Shown here: in pieces, positions 4,718-11,059 of the stretch
Position numbering within the stretch: the stretch's first letter is position 1
Layout of the letters: each line of letters begins with the position of its first letter
NCBI GenBank assembly: GCA_964435625.1
Contig: CAYTAG010000108.1
Location: 1 to 11,059 of the forward strand
Direction of reading: 5' to 3'
Length of the DNA stretch: 11,059 nucleotides
Source of the DNA: PXRE01 sp964435625
GTDB taxonomy: Archaea > Halobacteriota > Halobacteria > Halobacteriales > PXRE01
Notes under the pieces: model-generated
Told to the model about the DNA's origin: nothing
Databases searched by the model: none
What the model saw: the letters and a program-made list of their open reading frames with translations, nothing else
Program-made: the position numbers and the translations under genes

Positions 4718-6085
4718 TCAGTTCCCTTCGGCCTTCGCCTCGGCCAGCGCCTCCCGCATCCCCGCGGCCAGTTCCTCGGCCCGGTCTTCCTCCCGGGCCT
4801 CGGCGTAAATCCGCACCACGGGCTCGGTCCCCGAGGGCCGCGCCAGCACCCAGGCGTCCCCGTAGTCCAGGCGGTACCCGTCCGTCGTGTCCAGGTCCGC
4901 GCCGGCCTCGTGTGCCTGGCGCTCGACCGCGGCGAGCATGGCCTGCCGTTCGGCGTCGTCCTCGTACTCGATGTTCACGCGGACGTTGTGGTAGCCGCCG
5001 TGGGGCTGGACCACTTCGCTGGCGGGCCGCTCGGCCACCAGTTCCAGGAAGCGCGCGGCGGTGTACGCACCGTCGCGGGCCAGGCGGTACGACGGGAAGA
5101 AGATGCCGCCGTTGCCCTCGCCGGCGATGGCGACCTCGCGGTCCTCGGCCCACAGCTCCCGGACCCGGGTGATGATGTTGGTGCTGCCGATGGGCGTCAA
5201 CTGGAGGTCGGCGTCGGTCGCCCGGCAGACGTCGACCAGCCGCTGGGAGACGTTGACCGCCGAGACGGCAACGTCGCCGGCGTCCAGTTCTGCAGCGGCC
5301 AGCGCCGCCAGGGTGGCGTCGCCCTCGACGTACTCGCCGCGCTCGTCGAAGAAGATGGCGCGGTCGGCGTCGCCGTCGTGGGCGACGCCGACGTCGGCGT
5401 CGGCCGCCCGGACGAGCTGACCCAGGTCCGAGAGGTTCTCGCGGACCGGCTCCGGGTCGCGCCCGGGGAAGTGGCCGTCGGGCTGGGCGTGGACGGTCAC
5501 GACCTCGCAGCCCAGCCGGCGGAAGAAGTCGGGGCTGGTGAGCGCGCCGGCGCCGTGGCCCGGGTCGACGGCGACGGTGAGGTCGGCGTCGGCGATCCGC
5601 TCGCGGTCGGCCGCGGCCAGCGCCCCCTCCACGTAGCGCCGGCGGGCGCCGTCGACGGTCCGTGCCTCGCCGACGTCGCTCCAGCGGGCGGTCTCGTAGT
5701 CGTCGGCCAGCAGGCGCTCCTCGACGTCCTCCAGCTGGTCGCGCGTGAGTTCGACGCCGTCCTCGCCGACCAGCTTGACGCCGTTGTACTCGGGGGGGTT
5801 GTGCGACGCCGTGATCATCACGACGGGGACGCCCTCCCGTTCGGCGTGGGCCTGCGCGCCCGGCGTCGGGACGACGCCGAGTCGCTCGACGTCGGCGCCG
5901 ACGCTGGCCAGCCCCGCGGCCGCCGCCGAGGCGAGCATCTCGCCGGTCGCGCGCGTGTCCCGCGCGACCGCGACCCGGTCGGCCAGCCAGTACGACCCGG
6001 CCGCCCGCGCGACCCGCAGGACGAACCCCGGCGACAGGTCGTCGTTGGCGACCCCGCGCGCTCCGCTCGACCCGAAGACCTTCAT
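4718..6085 (-). CDS. glmM: Phosphoglucosamine mutase (alpha-D-phosphohexomutase family)
   Basis: 455 residues, full length for the family. The enzyme interconverts glucosamine-6-phosphate and glucosamine-1-phosphate in the cytoplasm, toward UDP-N-acetylglucosamine for glycan synthesis. All four active-site loops are visible: the phosphoserine loop TASHNPP (Ser94), the Mg2+ loop DGDADR (Asp237, Asp239, Asp241), the sugar-selecting loop GEGNGG (322-327) and the phosphate-binding loop RPSGTEP (416-422). The GEGNGG form, rather than GEESGH or GEMSGH, is typical of archaeal GlmM-like mutases; a phosphomannomutase or phosphoglucomutase role of a paralogue is the main alternative. The start at 6085 gives the normal N-terminus MKVFGSSGARG, and a promoter-like box lies 28 bases upstream. 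A much longer in-frame extension upstream is not credible. It is divergent from the beta-propeller gene. Confidence 0.85.
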   Translation of the reverse strand: MKVFGSSGARGVANDDLSPGFVLRVARAAGSYWLADRVAVARDTRATGEMLASAAAAGLASVGADVERLGVVPTPGAQAHAEREGVPVVMITASHNPPEYNGVKLVGEDGVELTRDQLEDVEERLLADDYETARWSDVGEARTVDGARRRYVEGALAAADRERIADADLTVAVDPGHGAGALTSPDFFRRLGCEVVTVHAQPDGHFPGRDPEPVRENLSDLGQLVRAADADVGVAHDGDADRAIFFDERGEYVEGDATLAALAAAELDAGDVAVSAVNVSQRLVDVCRATDADLQLTPIGSTNIITRVRELWAEDREVAIAGEGNGGIFFPSYRLARDGAYTAARFLELVAERPASEVVQPHGGYHNVRVNIEYEDDAERQAMLAAVERQAHEAGADLDTTDGYRLDYGDAWVLARPSGTEPVVRIYAEAREEDRAEELAAGMREALAEAKAEGN

Positions 6086-6109
6086 CGTGCGGACGGTCGG
6101 CGTGGGGGC

Positions 6110-6116
6110 CCAAAGG
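6110..6116 (-). promoter_or_regulatory. Promoter core of glmM
   Basis: The minus strand reads CCTTTGG, centred 28 bases before the ATG at 6085. This suits a leaderless transcript. It faces a similar CCATTTGG box for the divergent gene. Confidence 0.4.
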
Positions 6117-6146
6117 GATTCCGGACCACTGGCCGCCGACCAGCAA

Positions 6147-6154
6147 CCATTTGG
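6147..6154 (+). promoter_or_regulatory. Promoter core of the beta-propeller gene
   Basis: CCATTTGG is centred 27 bases before the ATG at 6178, again the spacing of a leaderless promoter. With the glmM box it forms a compact 92-base divergent promoter region. Confidence 0.4.
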
Positions 6155-6177
6155 CTCGTCCACCCGAGGCTCCAGAT

Positions 6178-7020
6178 ATGGGCGACCTCGCCGCGGACCG
6201 CGTCTACGACGACCGGACCGGTAAGCAGGACGTCTACGTCGCGTCTTCGCAGGGCGTCGCGGTCGTCGAGGTGTCCCACCGCGTCGGGCGCTTTTACCTG
6301 GACCGCCGGTGTTCGGCCAGGGACCTCGCCGCAGCAGACGGTCTGCTCGCGGTCGCCACCGACGGGGACGTGCTCCTGCTGGACCGCGCCGGCGGCCAGC
6401 GCGACGAGGACGGCACGTCCGAAGCGAGCGAGTACGTCGAGACGGGCTTCGGCCCGGCCAGCGCCGTCGGCTTCGACGACGGCGCGCTGGTGGCCGCCAC
6501 CGACGACGAGTACGAGATCGGCAGGTTGCTGCACCCCCGCGAGGATCCCACCGAGTGGCTGACCGTCGCCGACGTCGACGCCCCGGTCCGGGCAATCGAC
6601 GGGTCGCTGCTGGCGGCCGCCGACGGCGTCTACCGGCTCACCGCCGACGAGATCGCCGACGTCGGGCTGGCGGACGCCCGCGACGTCGCCGCCGCCGGCC
6701 CCTTCGCGGCGACCGGCGACGGGTGCTACCGGCTGGGGCCGGGCTGGACCCGGGACCTCGACGGGGCGTTCGACGTCGTGGCAGCGGAACCAGCGAGCGG
6801 TGGCCCCGCCCGGGCACACGCCGCGACCGCCGACGCGCTCTACGAGTACGACGGCGAGTGGCGGGAACGCGAGGTGCCGGAGACGCCGGTCGTGGACGTG
6901 GCCTACGGCGCGACGACGTACGCGGTGACCGCCGACGGGACGTTCCTGGCGGACGGCGGCGATCGCTGGGAGCGCCGGTCGCTGGGGCTGCAGGGAGTCG
7001 TCGCCGTGGCGGTGCCGTAA
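6178..7020 (+). CDS. Haloarchaeal beta-propeller protein, HVO_0234-like
   Basis: 280 residues of repeated short strands with acidic turns, with no signal peptide or membrane helix. Repeating units can be read from the start: DVYVASSQGVAVVEV, GLLAVATDGDVLLLD, GALVAATDDEYEIG, GSLLAAADGVYRLT, PFAATGDGCYRLG, AATADALYEYDGEW and TYAVTADGTFLADGGD. Each has a small-residue strand, a turn with D-G and a second strand, as in six- or seven-bladed propellers. This matches the haloarchaeal family known as HVO_0234-family beta-propeller proteins. No catalytic residues are recognisable, so a scaffold or binding role is likely. The start at 6178 fits the leaderless promoter spacing and gives the MGDLAADRVYDDRTGKQDVYVA opening. 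It lies 112 bases upstream of prs on the same strand; prs appears to have its own promoter. Confidence 0.7.
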   Translation: MGDLAADRVYDDRTGKQDVYVASSQGVAVVEVSHRVGRFYLDRRCSARDLAAADGLLAVATDGDVLLLDRAGGQRDEDGTSEASEYVETGFGPASAVGFDDGALVAATDDEYEIGRLLHPREDPTEWLTVADVDAPVRAIDGSLLAAADGVYRLTADEIADVGLADARDVAAAGPFAATGDGCYRLGPGWTRDLDGAFDVVAAEPASGGPARAHAATADALYEYDGEWREREVPETPVVDVAYGATTYAVTADGTFLADGGDRWERRSLGLQGVVAVAVP

Positions 7021-7103
7021 TCAGGGTCGTCTGCTGACGGTCCGGACGTACTGACCGGAACGCCCCGGCACAGTTCGATCCCGGTCGACGGATTGGGAAA
7101 CCC

Positions 7104-7108
7104 CTTAG
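7104..7108 (+). promoter_or_regulatory. Promoter core of prs
   Basis: CTTAG, within AAACCCCTTAGTCG, is centred 27 bases before the ATG at 7133. It matches the leaderless spacing seen elsewhere in the window. Confidence 0.4.
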
Positions 7109-7132
7109 TCGCCCGCCCGGGACTGTACGCCC

Positions 7133-7987
7133 ATGATCGTTCCCGGGTCCACCTCGCAGGCGCTGGCGGCGGATCTGGCCGCCGAACTCGACGCGGAACT
7201 CGCCGCCGTCGAGTACGACCGGTTCCCGGACGGCGAGTTGCTCGCTGCCACCCCGGAGTTCTCGGCCGACCGCGCAATCGTCGTCGCCTCGACGACCTCC
7301 AGCGACGCCCACGTCGAACTCCTCCAGTTGCAGGACGCCGTCCGCGAGGCGGGCGCCCGGGAGGTCGTGACCGTGCTCCCGTACATGGGCTACGCCCGCC
7401 AGGACGAATCCTTCGAGGCCGGCCACCCCGTCTCCGCGCGGGCGGTCGCCCGCGCCATCGCCACCGGGGCCGACCGCGTGCTGACGGTCAACCCCCACGA
7501 GGAGACGGTCCGTTCGTTCTTCGACGTCCCCGCCGACCCGGTCGACGCCGCGGGCCGCCTGGCCGAACCGCTGCCCGGAGACCTCGCCGACCCGGTCTTT
7601 CTCGCGCCGGACGAGGGCGCCGTCGCCATTGCGGAGACGGTGCGGGACGCCTACGGCGCGGGGACGACCGACTACTTCGAGAAGACCCGGCTGTCGGGCG
7701 AAGCGGTCGAGATCACGCCCAGCGACGTGGAGGTTTCGGGCCGGGACGTGGTCGTGACCGACGACATCGTCGCCACGGGGTCGACGATGAGTGAGGCCGT
7801 CGCGGTCCTCGACGACCGGAACGCCCGGCGGGTGTACGTGGCGACCGTCCACGCCGTGCTGGCCCGCGACGCGCTGACGAAACTCCGGCGGGCCGGCGTC
7901 GAGGCCGTCTACGCGACCGACACCGTCGAGCGGCCGGTCAGCGCCGTCAGCGTGGCGCCGACGCTCGCGGCCGCCATCGACGGCTAG
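7133..7987 (+). CDS. prs: Ribose-phosphate pyrophosphokinase (PRPP synthase)
   Basis: 284 residues, the short archaeal form. It transfers diphosphate from ATP to ribose-5-phosphate to make PRPP for nucleotide, histidine and tryptophan synthesis in the cytoplasm. Motifs in order: FPDGE (31-35), the ATP-binding YARQDESFEAGHPVSAR (87-103) with Arg89-Gln90-Asp91, a histidine loop VNPHEE (119-124), the flexible catalytic loop with Lys184 and Arg186 (KTRLSGEAVEI) and the PRPP loop VVVTDDIVATGST (206-218). VNPHE in place of the bacterial VDLH is a visible departure from the bacterial pattern. The start at 7133 begins directly with the first strand (MIVPGSTS). The gene follows the beta-propeller gene. 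The next gene begins only after a strong TATA box, so prs is probably monocistronic. Confidence 0.92.
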   Translation: MIVPGSTSQALAADLAAELDAELAAVEYDRFPDGELLAATPEFSADRAIVVASTTSSDAHVELLQLQDAVREAGAREVVTVLPYMGYARQDESFEAGHPVSARAVARAIATGADRVLTVNPHEETVRSFFDVPADPVDAAGRLAEPLPGDLADPVFLAPDEGAVAIAETVRDAYGAGTTDYFEKTRLSGEAVEITPSDVEVSGRDVVVTDDIVATGSTMSEAVAVLDDRNARRVYVATVHAVLARDALTKLRRAGVEAVYATDTVERPVSAVSVAPTLAAAIDG

Positions 7988-7998
7988 TCGGCCGTAGC

Positions 7999-8007
7999 TT
8001 TATATAG
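7999..8007 (+). promoter_or_regulatory. TATA box of the HNOB-like gene
   Basis: TTTATATAG is a very good archaeal TATA box, the strongest in the window, starting 12 bases after the prs stop. Transcription should start near 8030, which leaves a leader of about 56 bases before the ATG at 8086. It rules out the in-frame ATG at 8017 as a start. Confidence 0.65.
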
Positions 8008-8041
8008 TTGCCAGGAATGGTGAGCAACAACGATCACCGGT

Positions 8042-8085
8042 CGGCCGGGGCCGGGCCCGGGCGCCGGGTGAACTGGAGGGAAGGC
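8042..8085 (+). promoter_or_regulatory. GC-rich leader with palindrome and Shine-Dalgarno of the HNOB-like gene
   Basis: The predicted leader contains an almost pure G/C block with the ten-base palindrome CCGGGCCCGG (8051-8060) and GGCGCC-type self-complementarity. GGAGG (8075-8079) follows, six bases before the ATG at 8086. The Shine-Dalgarno decides the start; the stable stem upstream could influence translation. Confidence 0.45.
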
Positions 8086-8619
8086 ATGCACGGCATCCTG
8101 TTCAAGCAACTGAAGGAGTACGTCACCGAGGAGTACGACGAGGACGCCTGGGCCGAGGCGATGGACGAGGCCGGGATCGAACCGAAACTGTACCTGCCGG
8201 TGACCGAGTACCCCGACGACGAGGCCGAGCGACTGCTCGACGCCGTGGCGTCCGTCACGGGGACCGACGAACGCGACCTGCTCGAGGACCTCGGCGAGCA
8301 CCTGGCCCCGGAACTGCTGGACACCTTCGAGGCCCACGTCCGGGACGACTGGGACGCCATGGACCTGCTCGCGCACGCGGGCAACGAGGTGTTCACCGTC
8401 CTGCGTTCGGAGGACGGCCCCGACGGCGAGGTGACCGCCCGACGGGAGAGCGAGGACGTCGTCGTCGTCGAGTACGCCTCCCCGCTGCAGATGTGCACGA
8501 TGGCCGAGGCCGTCCTCCGGACCATCGCCGAGGTACACGGCGAGCGCGTCGACGTAACCCACGGGACCTGTATGCGCCGGGGCGCCGACGCCTGCGAGAT
8601 CCGGGTCACACGCCGGTAA
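8086..8619 (+). CDS. HNOB/H-NOX-like domain protein, axial haem histidine apparently missing
   Basis: 177 residues, a single domain with no membrane helix. The opening MHGILFKQLKEYVTEEYDED and the helical half (GIEPKLYLPVTEYPDDEAER, VTGTDERDLLEDLGEHLAPE) follow the haem NO-binding (H-NOX, PF07700) pattern. A strand/helix half comes next (VVVVEYASPLQM, helix MAEAVLRTIAEVHGE) and a C-terminal strand. In characterised H-NOX proteins the haem iron is held by a histidine in an EVH motif and the propionates by YxSxR. Here the aligned positions read EVF (101-103) and Y130-x-S132-x-L134, so both key residues seem to be lost; His97 is the nearest candidate. The C-terminal TCMRRGADACEIRV (Cys162, Cys170) resembles the cysteine pair of V4R-type domains. 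A cytoplasmic sensor or regulator role is inference. The start at 8086 is set by GGAGG six bases upstream and by the family N-terminus. Confidence 0.7.
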   Translation: MHGILFKQLKEYVTEEYDEDAWAEAMDEAGIEPKLYLPVTEYPDDEAERLLDAVASVTGTDERDLLEDLGEHLAPELLDTFEAHVRDDWDAMDLLAHAGNEVFTVLRSEDGPDGEVTARRESEDVVVVEYASPLQMCTMAEAVLRTIAEVHGERVDVTHGTCMRRGADACEIRVTRR

Positions 8620-8642
8620 GGCCCCGCGGCCGGGGAGCAACG

Positions 8643-8649
8643 AATAAAC
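8643..8649 (+). promoter_or_regulatory. TATA-like promoter core of the SHOCT gene
   Basis: AATAAAC is centred 27 bases before the ATG at 8673, implying a leaderless transcript independent of the HNOB-like gene. Confidence 0.5.
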
Positions 8650-8672
8650 GTCCCCCGGCCCTCGGTCGAGCC

Positions 8673-9056
8673 ATGAGCGACGAGGAGATTCCCCGCTGGC
8701 TGATCGTGCTCGGGGTCGCGGTCGTGGCCTTCCCGATGCTGATGATGTCGCTGATGCTGCTGGTGATGGGTTCGATGGGCGGGCCGATGATGGGGCCTGC
8801 CGACCCCGGCGGCTTGCAGTTCTTCGCAGTCGTCCCGCTGGCAATCGCGCTGGTCGTTGCCTACGGCGGCTACCGCGCCTTGCAGGCCGAAGGGGAGCGC
8901 GAACCCGACGAGTCGGCGTCCGAACCCGTCGAGCGACTCAGGGAGCGGTACCTCGCCGGGGAACTCTCCGAGGCGGAGTTCGAACGGGAACTGGAGCGAC
9001 ACCTCGACGCGCCGGAAGAAGGTGGGACGGACCGCGAACTCGAATTCGAGCGGTAG
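8673..9056 (+). CDS. Two-helix membrane protein with C-terminal SHOCT domain
   Basis: 127 residues. The first hydrophobic segment (about 9-33) is unusually rich in methionine (LMMSLMLLVMGSMGGPMMG). The second is about 49-69 (QFFAVVPLAIALVVAYGGYRA). An acidic linker leads to the SHOCT motif at 85-112: EPVERLRERYLAGELSEAEF and the following helix. SHOCT is a short C-terminal helical pair found on many prokaryotic membrane proteins and thought to mediate protein association; no reaction is known. The protein should sit in the cytoplasmic membrane with SHOCT in the cytoplasm. The start at 8673 is set by the leaderless promoter spacing. It is convergent with ileS, with 60 bases between their stops and no clear terminator. 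No functional partner is evident. Confidence 0.8.
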   Translation: MSDEEIPRWLIVLGVAVVAFPMLMMSLMLLVMGSMGGPMMGPADPGGLQFFAVVPLAIALVVAYGGYRALQAEGEREPDESASEPVERLRERYLAGELSEAEFERELERHLDAPEEGGTDRELEFER

Positions 9057-9116
9057 GGGACCGACGATCCGCGTCGCCGCTCTGGCCGCCGCCTCGGCCG
9101 GCGCTCGCGGCTCCCG

Positions 9117-11059
9117 TCAGTCGCCGCTCGCGCGGCCCGAGGCCTCACTCCGTTCGGCCTCGCGCGGTTCGATAGCCAGTTCGACCTCGACGCCCTCGAC
9201 GCCCCAGGTCTCGCGGTAGCCGTCCTCGACGGCGCCGAACTCCTCGGCGCGGACCTCCTCGGCGATGAGGTCCTCGTGATCGCGCACCAGGTCGGCCACG
9301 CGGTCGTCGCCCACCGAGAGGTCCAGTCGGATGCGCTGTTCGATGTCCAGTTCGAGGTCCTTGCGCATCTCCTGGACGCGCCGGATCACCTCGCGGGCGT
9401 AGCCCTCGCTCTCGACGTCTTCGGTGAGAGTGGCGTCGACGTAGACGACGCCCAGCGAGTCGCCGTCGCGGTCGAACTCCGTGCCGGCGATGCCCTCGGG
9501 GGGCTTGCGGACGAACTCGACCATGCGCTCGTCGAGGTCGACGGATTCGTCGAGTTCGGCCTCGACGGTGGCTTCCAGGACGTCGAGACTGCGCTCGTCG
9601 ACGCGGGCCTCGTTGAGCGCGTTCATGACCGCCTGGGCCTGCCCGCCGAAGGCGGGGCCGAGTTCGCTCATGTCCGCCTCGGCGGCGTACTGGAGTTCGC
9701 CCCACTGCTCGCCCGCCTCGACGAGTTCGACCTCGCGGGCGTTCAGCCGCTCGGCCAGGAGGTCCCGGTGGCGGTCGACGGCGGCGGCCGTCTCATCGTC
9801 CTCGGCGGCGACGACGACCCGCCGGACCGGCCAGCGAAGCTTCCGGCCGGCCTGCTGGCGGGCGTTGGCGCCGGCCTCCTCGACCGCGCGCAGCACCGCG
9901 ACGTCGGCCTCCAGGCCGGGGTCCCGCAGGTCGTCGTCGAGGTCGGGCCAGTCGCACATGTGGACGGTGTCGTGGCCGCGGTCGCCGGTGAGGGTGCCGT
10001 ACAGTTCGTCCGCGAGGAAGGGGGCGAACGGCGCCAGCAGCGCGACGACCTCCTCCACGAGGTGCGCGAAGGTGGCGTAGGCGGCCTGCTTGCTCGCGCT
10101 GTCGTCTTCCTCCCACATGCGCTCGCGGACGACCTGGACGTAAAAGCGGGAGACGTCGTCGACGACGAACGACAGCAGCGAGTCCAGGGCCTCGTCCTGG
10201 CGGAACTCGTCCAGTGCCCCGGCCATCTCTGCCTCGACGGTCTGCAGGCGCGAGAGCACCCACTCGTCGACGAGTTCGAGGTCCTCCTCGCGGACGTCCA
10301 GGTCCATCGGCTCGACGTCGTCCAGCGCCATGTACGGCAGCGGGAACCGGAACGTGTTCCAGAGGATGTTCAGCCGTCCCTGCATCTCGTCGGTCTCGTC
10401 CCACGAGAAGTTCATGTCCACCCCCTGTGGGCTCACCGACAGGAGGAACAACCGCATGGGGTCCCGGCCGTACTCGTCGATGACCTCGTGGGGATCGATG
10501 AAGATGCCCTTGGATTTGGACATCCCCCGGCCGTCGGGCATGTTCGCGTACCCGTGCATCACGACCGTCTCGTAGGGGATCTCGCCCATCGCGGCCGCAC
10601 CCATGCCCAGTTGCGACCAGAACCACCCGCGGGTCTGGTCGTGGGCCTCGATGATGAGGTCGGCGGGCCACAACTGCTCGAAGGCCTCGGTCTCCTCGGG
10701 GTAGTCCAGGGTCCCCCACGTCGCCACCGAGGAGTCCAGCCACACGTCGAAGACGTCCCCGACGCGGCGGTAGGTGGTGCCGTTTTCGGTGATCGTCAGG
10801 TCGTCGACGGTGTCCTTGTGGAGGTCGACTTCCTCGGGGTCGACGTCCTGGTCGACCCGCTCGGCGAGTTCCTGGCGGTCCCCGACGACGATGGCCTCGT
10901 CCATGTCGCCGTCCCAGTCGCTCCCTGGTTCGTCGGCGGACTCGCTGGGCAGCCAGATGGGGATGGGGACGCCCCAGTAGCGCTGGCGGGAGACGTTCCA
11001 GTCCGGCGCCTCCTCGACGAAGTCCCGGAAGCGGTTGTCCCGCGCCCAGTCGGGGTACC
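9117..11059 (-). CDS. ileS: Isoleucyl-tRNA synthetase, C-terminal 646 residues (5' part beyond window)
   Basis: This class I synthetase charges tRNA-Ile with isoleucine. The fragment starts in the second half of the catalytic domain with WNVSRQRYWGVPIPIW (right edge, about 11000). It continues through DVWLDSSVATWGTLDY and LIIEAHDQTRGWFWSQLG. The KMSKS signature appears as GMSKSKG (10506-10526), with glycine in place of the first lysine. The anticodon-binding helical domain (from about NILWNTFRFPLPYM) and the long archaeal C-terminal extension (LDVLEATVEAELDES to AIEPREAERSEASGRASGD) follow. The combination RQRYWGVPIPIW with FSWDETDEMQGRLNILWNT separates it from leucyl and valyl enzymes. The upstream part, including HIGH and most of the editing domain, is outside. 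The stop at 9117 is intact and the remainder is unbroken. Confidence 0.95.
   Translation of the reverse strand, partial: YPDWARDNRFRDFVEEAPDWNVSRQRYWGVPIPIWLPSESADEPGSDWDGDMDEAIVVGDRQELAERVDQDVDPEEVDLHKDTVDDLTITENGTTYRRVGDVFDVWLDSSVATWGTLDYPEETEAFEQLWPADLIIEAHDQTRGWFWSQLGMGAAAMGEIPYETVVMHGYANMPDGRGMSKSKGIFIDPHEVIDEYGRDPMRLFLLSVSPQGVDMNFSWDETDEMQGRLNILWNTFRFPLPYMALDDVEPMDLDVREEDLELVDEWVLSRLQTVEAEMAGALDEFRQDEALDSLLSFVVDDVSRFYVQVVRERMWEEDDSASKQAAYATFAHLVEEVVALLAPFAPFLADELYGTLTGDRGHDTVHMCDWPDLDDDLRDPGLEADVAVLRAVEEAGANARQQAGRKLRWPVRRVVVAAEDDETAAAVDRHRDLLAERLNAREVELVEAGEQWGELQYAAEADMSELGPAFGGQAQAVMNALNEARVDERSLDVLEATVEAELDESVDLDERMVEFVRKPPEGIAGTEFDRDGDSLGVVYVDATLTEDVESEGYAREVIRRVQEMRKDLELDIEQRIRLDLSVGDDRVADLVRDHEDLIAEEVRAEEFGAVEDGYRETWGVEGVEVELAIEPREAERSEASGRASGD

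Noticed and set aside
4910..6562. 550-residue open frame on the plus strand opposite glmM
   Set aside because: It is antisense to a gene with all four mutase motifs. Long antisense frames are expected at this GC content, and the translation resembles no family.
8008..8085. N-terminal extension of the HNOB-like protein from a TTG or the ATG at 8017
   Set aside because: These starts lie at or only some 14 bases from the TATA box, so they would precede the transcript start. The ATG at 8086 has a Shine-Dalgarno and the family N-terminus.
8622..8635. CCCCG/CGGGG hairpin after the HNOB-like gene as a terminator
   Set aside because: No T-run follows, and such short GC stems occur often by chance here.
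9793..10743. 316-residue minus-strand frame inside ileS
   Set aside because: It is a shifted frame of ileS with an arginine/glycine-rich composition typical of out-of-frame translation.
1..11059. tRNA, rRNA, CRISPR, insertion sequence or provirus features
   Set aside because: No tRNA T-loop pattern in the intergenic regions, no regularly spaced repeats, no transposase or terminal inverted repeats, and no phage genes were seen on either strand.

Overview
The window is a stretch of very GC-rich chromosome from a halophilic archaeon (class Halobacteria). The signs are acid-rich proteins, near-exclusive G/C at codon third positions, T-rich promoter cores about 27 bases before start codons that lack leaders, and haloarchaea-type families (a DUF7344-like HTH protein, an HVO_0234-like beta-propeller, an archaeal GlmM, a short archaeal PRPP synthase). 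Nothing indicates a plasmid, provirus, CRISPR array, rRNA or tRNA. A run of exactly 100 N (3221-3320) is an assembly gap that cuts two genes.

Layout. 1-1431 (minus): a membrane-anchored SRPBCC protein followed, with an ATGA overlap, by a zinc alcohol/formaldehyde-type dehydrogenase that runs off the left edge. 1697-2110 (minus): a HIT-family protein, followed by a small 15-base tandem repeat. 2227-2649 (plus): a small HTH regulator. 2718-gap (plus): a cupin with a C-terminal zinc ribbon. Gap-3470 (plus): the 3' end of a winged-helix regulator. 3544-4583 (minus): a two-gene operon of a winged-helix/coiled-coil protein and a small unrecognised basic protein; it has the architecture of a toxin-antitoxin-like module, its two ends are AT-rich, and the coding strand uses less G/C-biased codons than its neighbours. 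4718-6085 (minus): glmM. 6178-7020 and 7133-7987 (plus): a beta-propeller protein and prs. 8086-8619 (plus): an H-NOX/HNOB-like protein that appears to have lost the axial haem histidine. 8673-9056 (plus): a two-helix SHOCT membrane protein. 9117-edge (minus): the C-terminal 646 residues of isoleucyl-tRNA synthetase.

How the genes fit together. glmM (amino-sugar activation), prs (PRPP supply) and ileS (tRNA charging) are core metabolism and look vertically inherited. The accessory or regulatory layer lies between them: HTH proteins, cupin, the two-gene module, the HNOB-like putative sensor and the SHOCT protein. The most interesting candidates are the 3544-4583 module and the HNOB-like protein. 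All family assignments come from reading the translated sequence; no database search was run.
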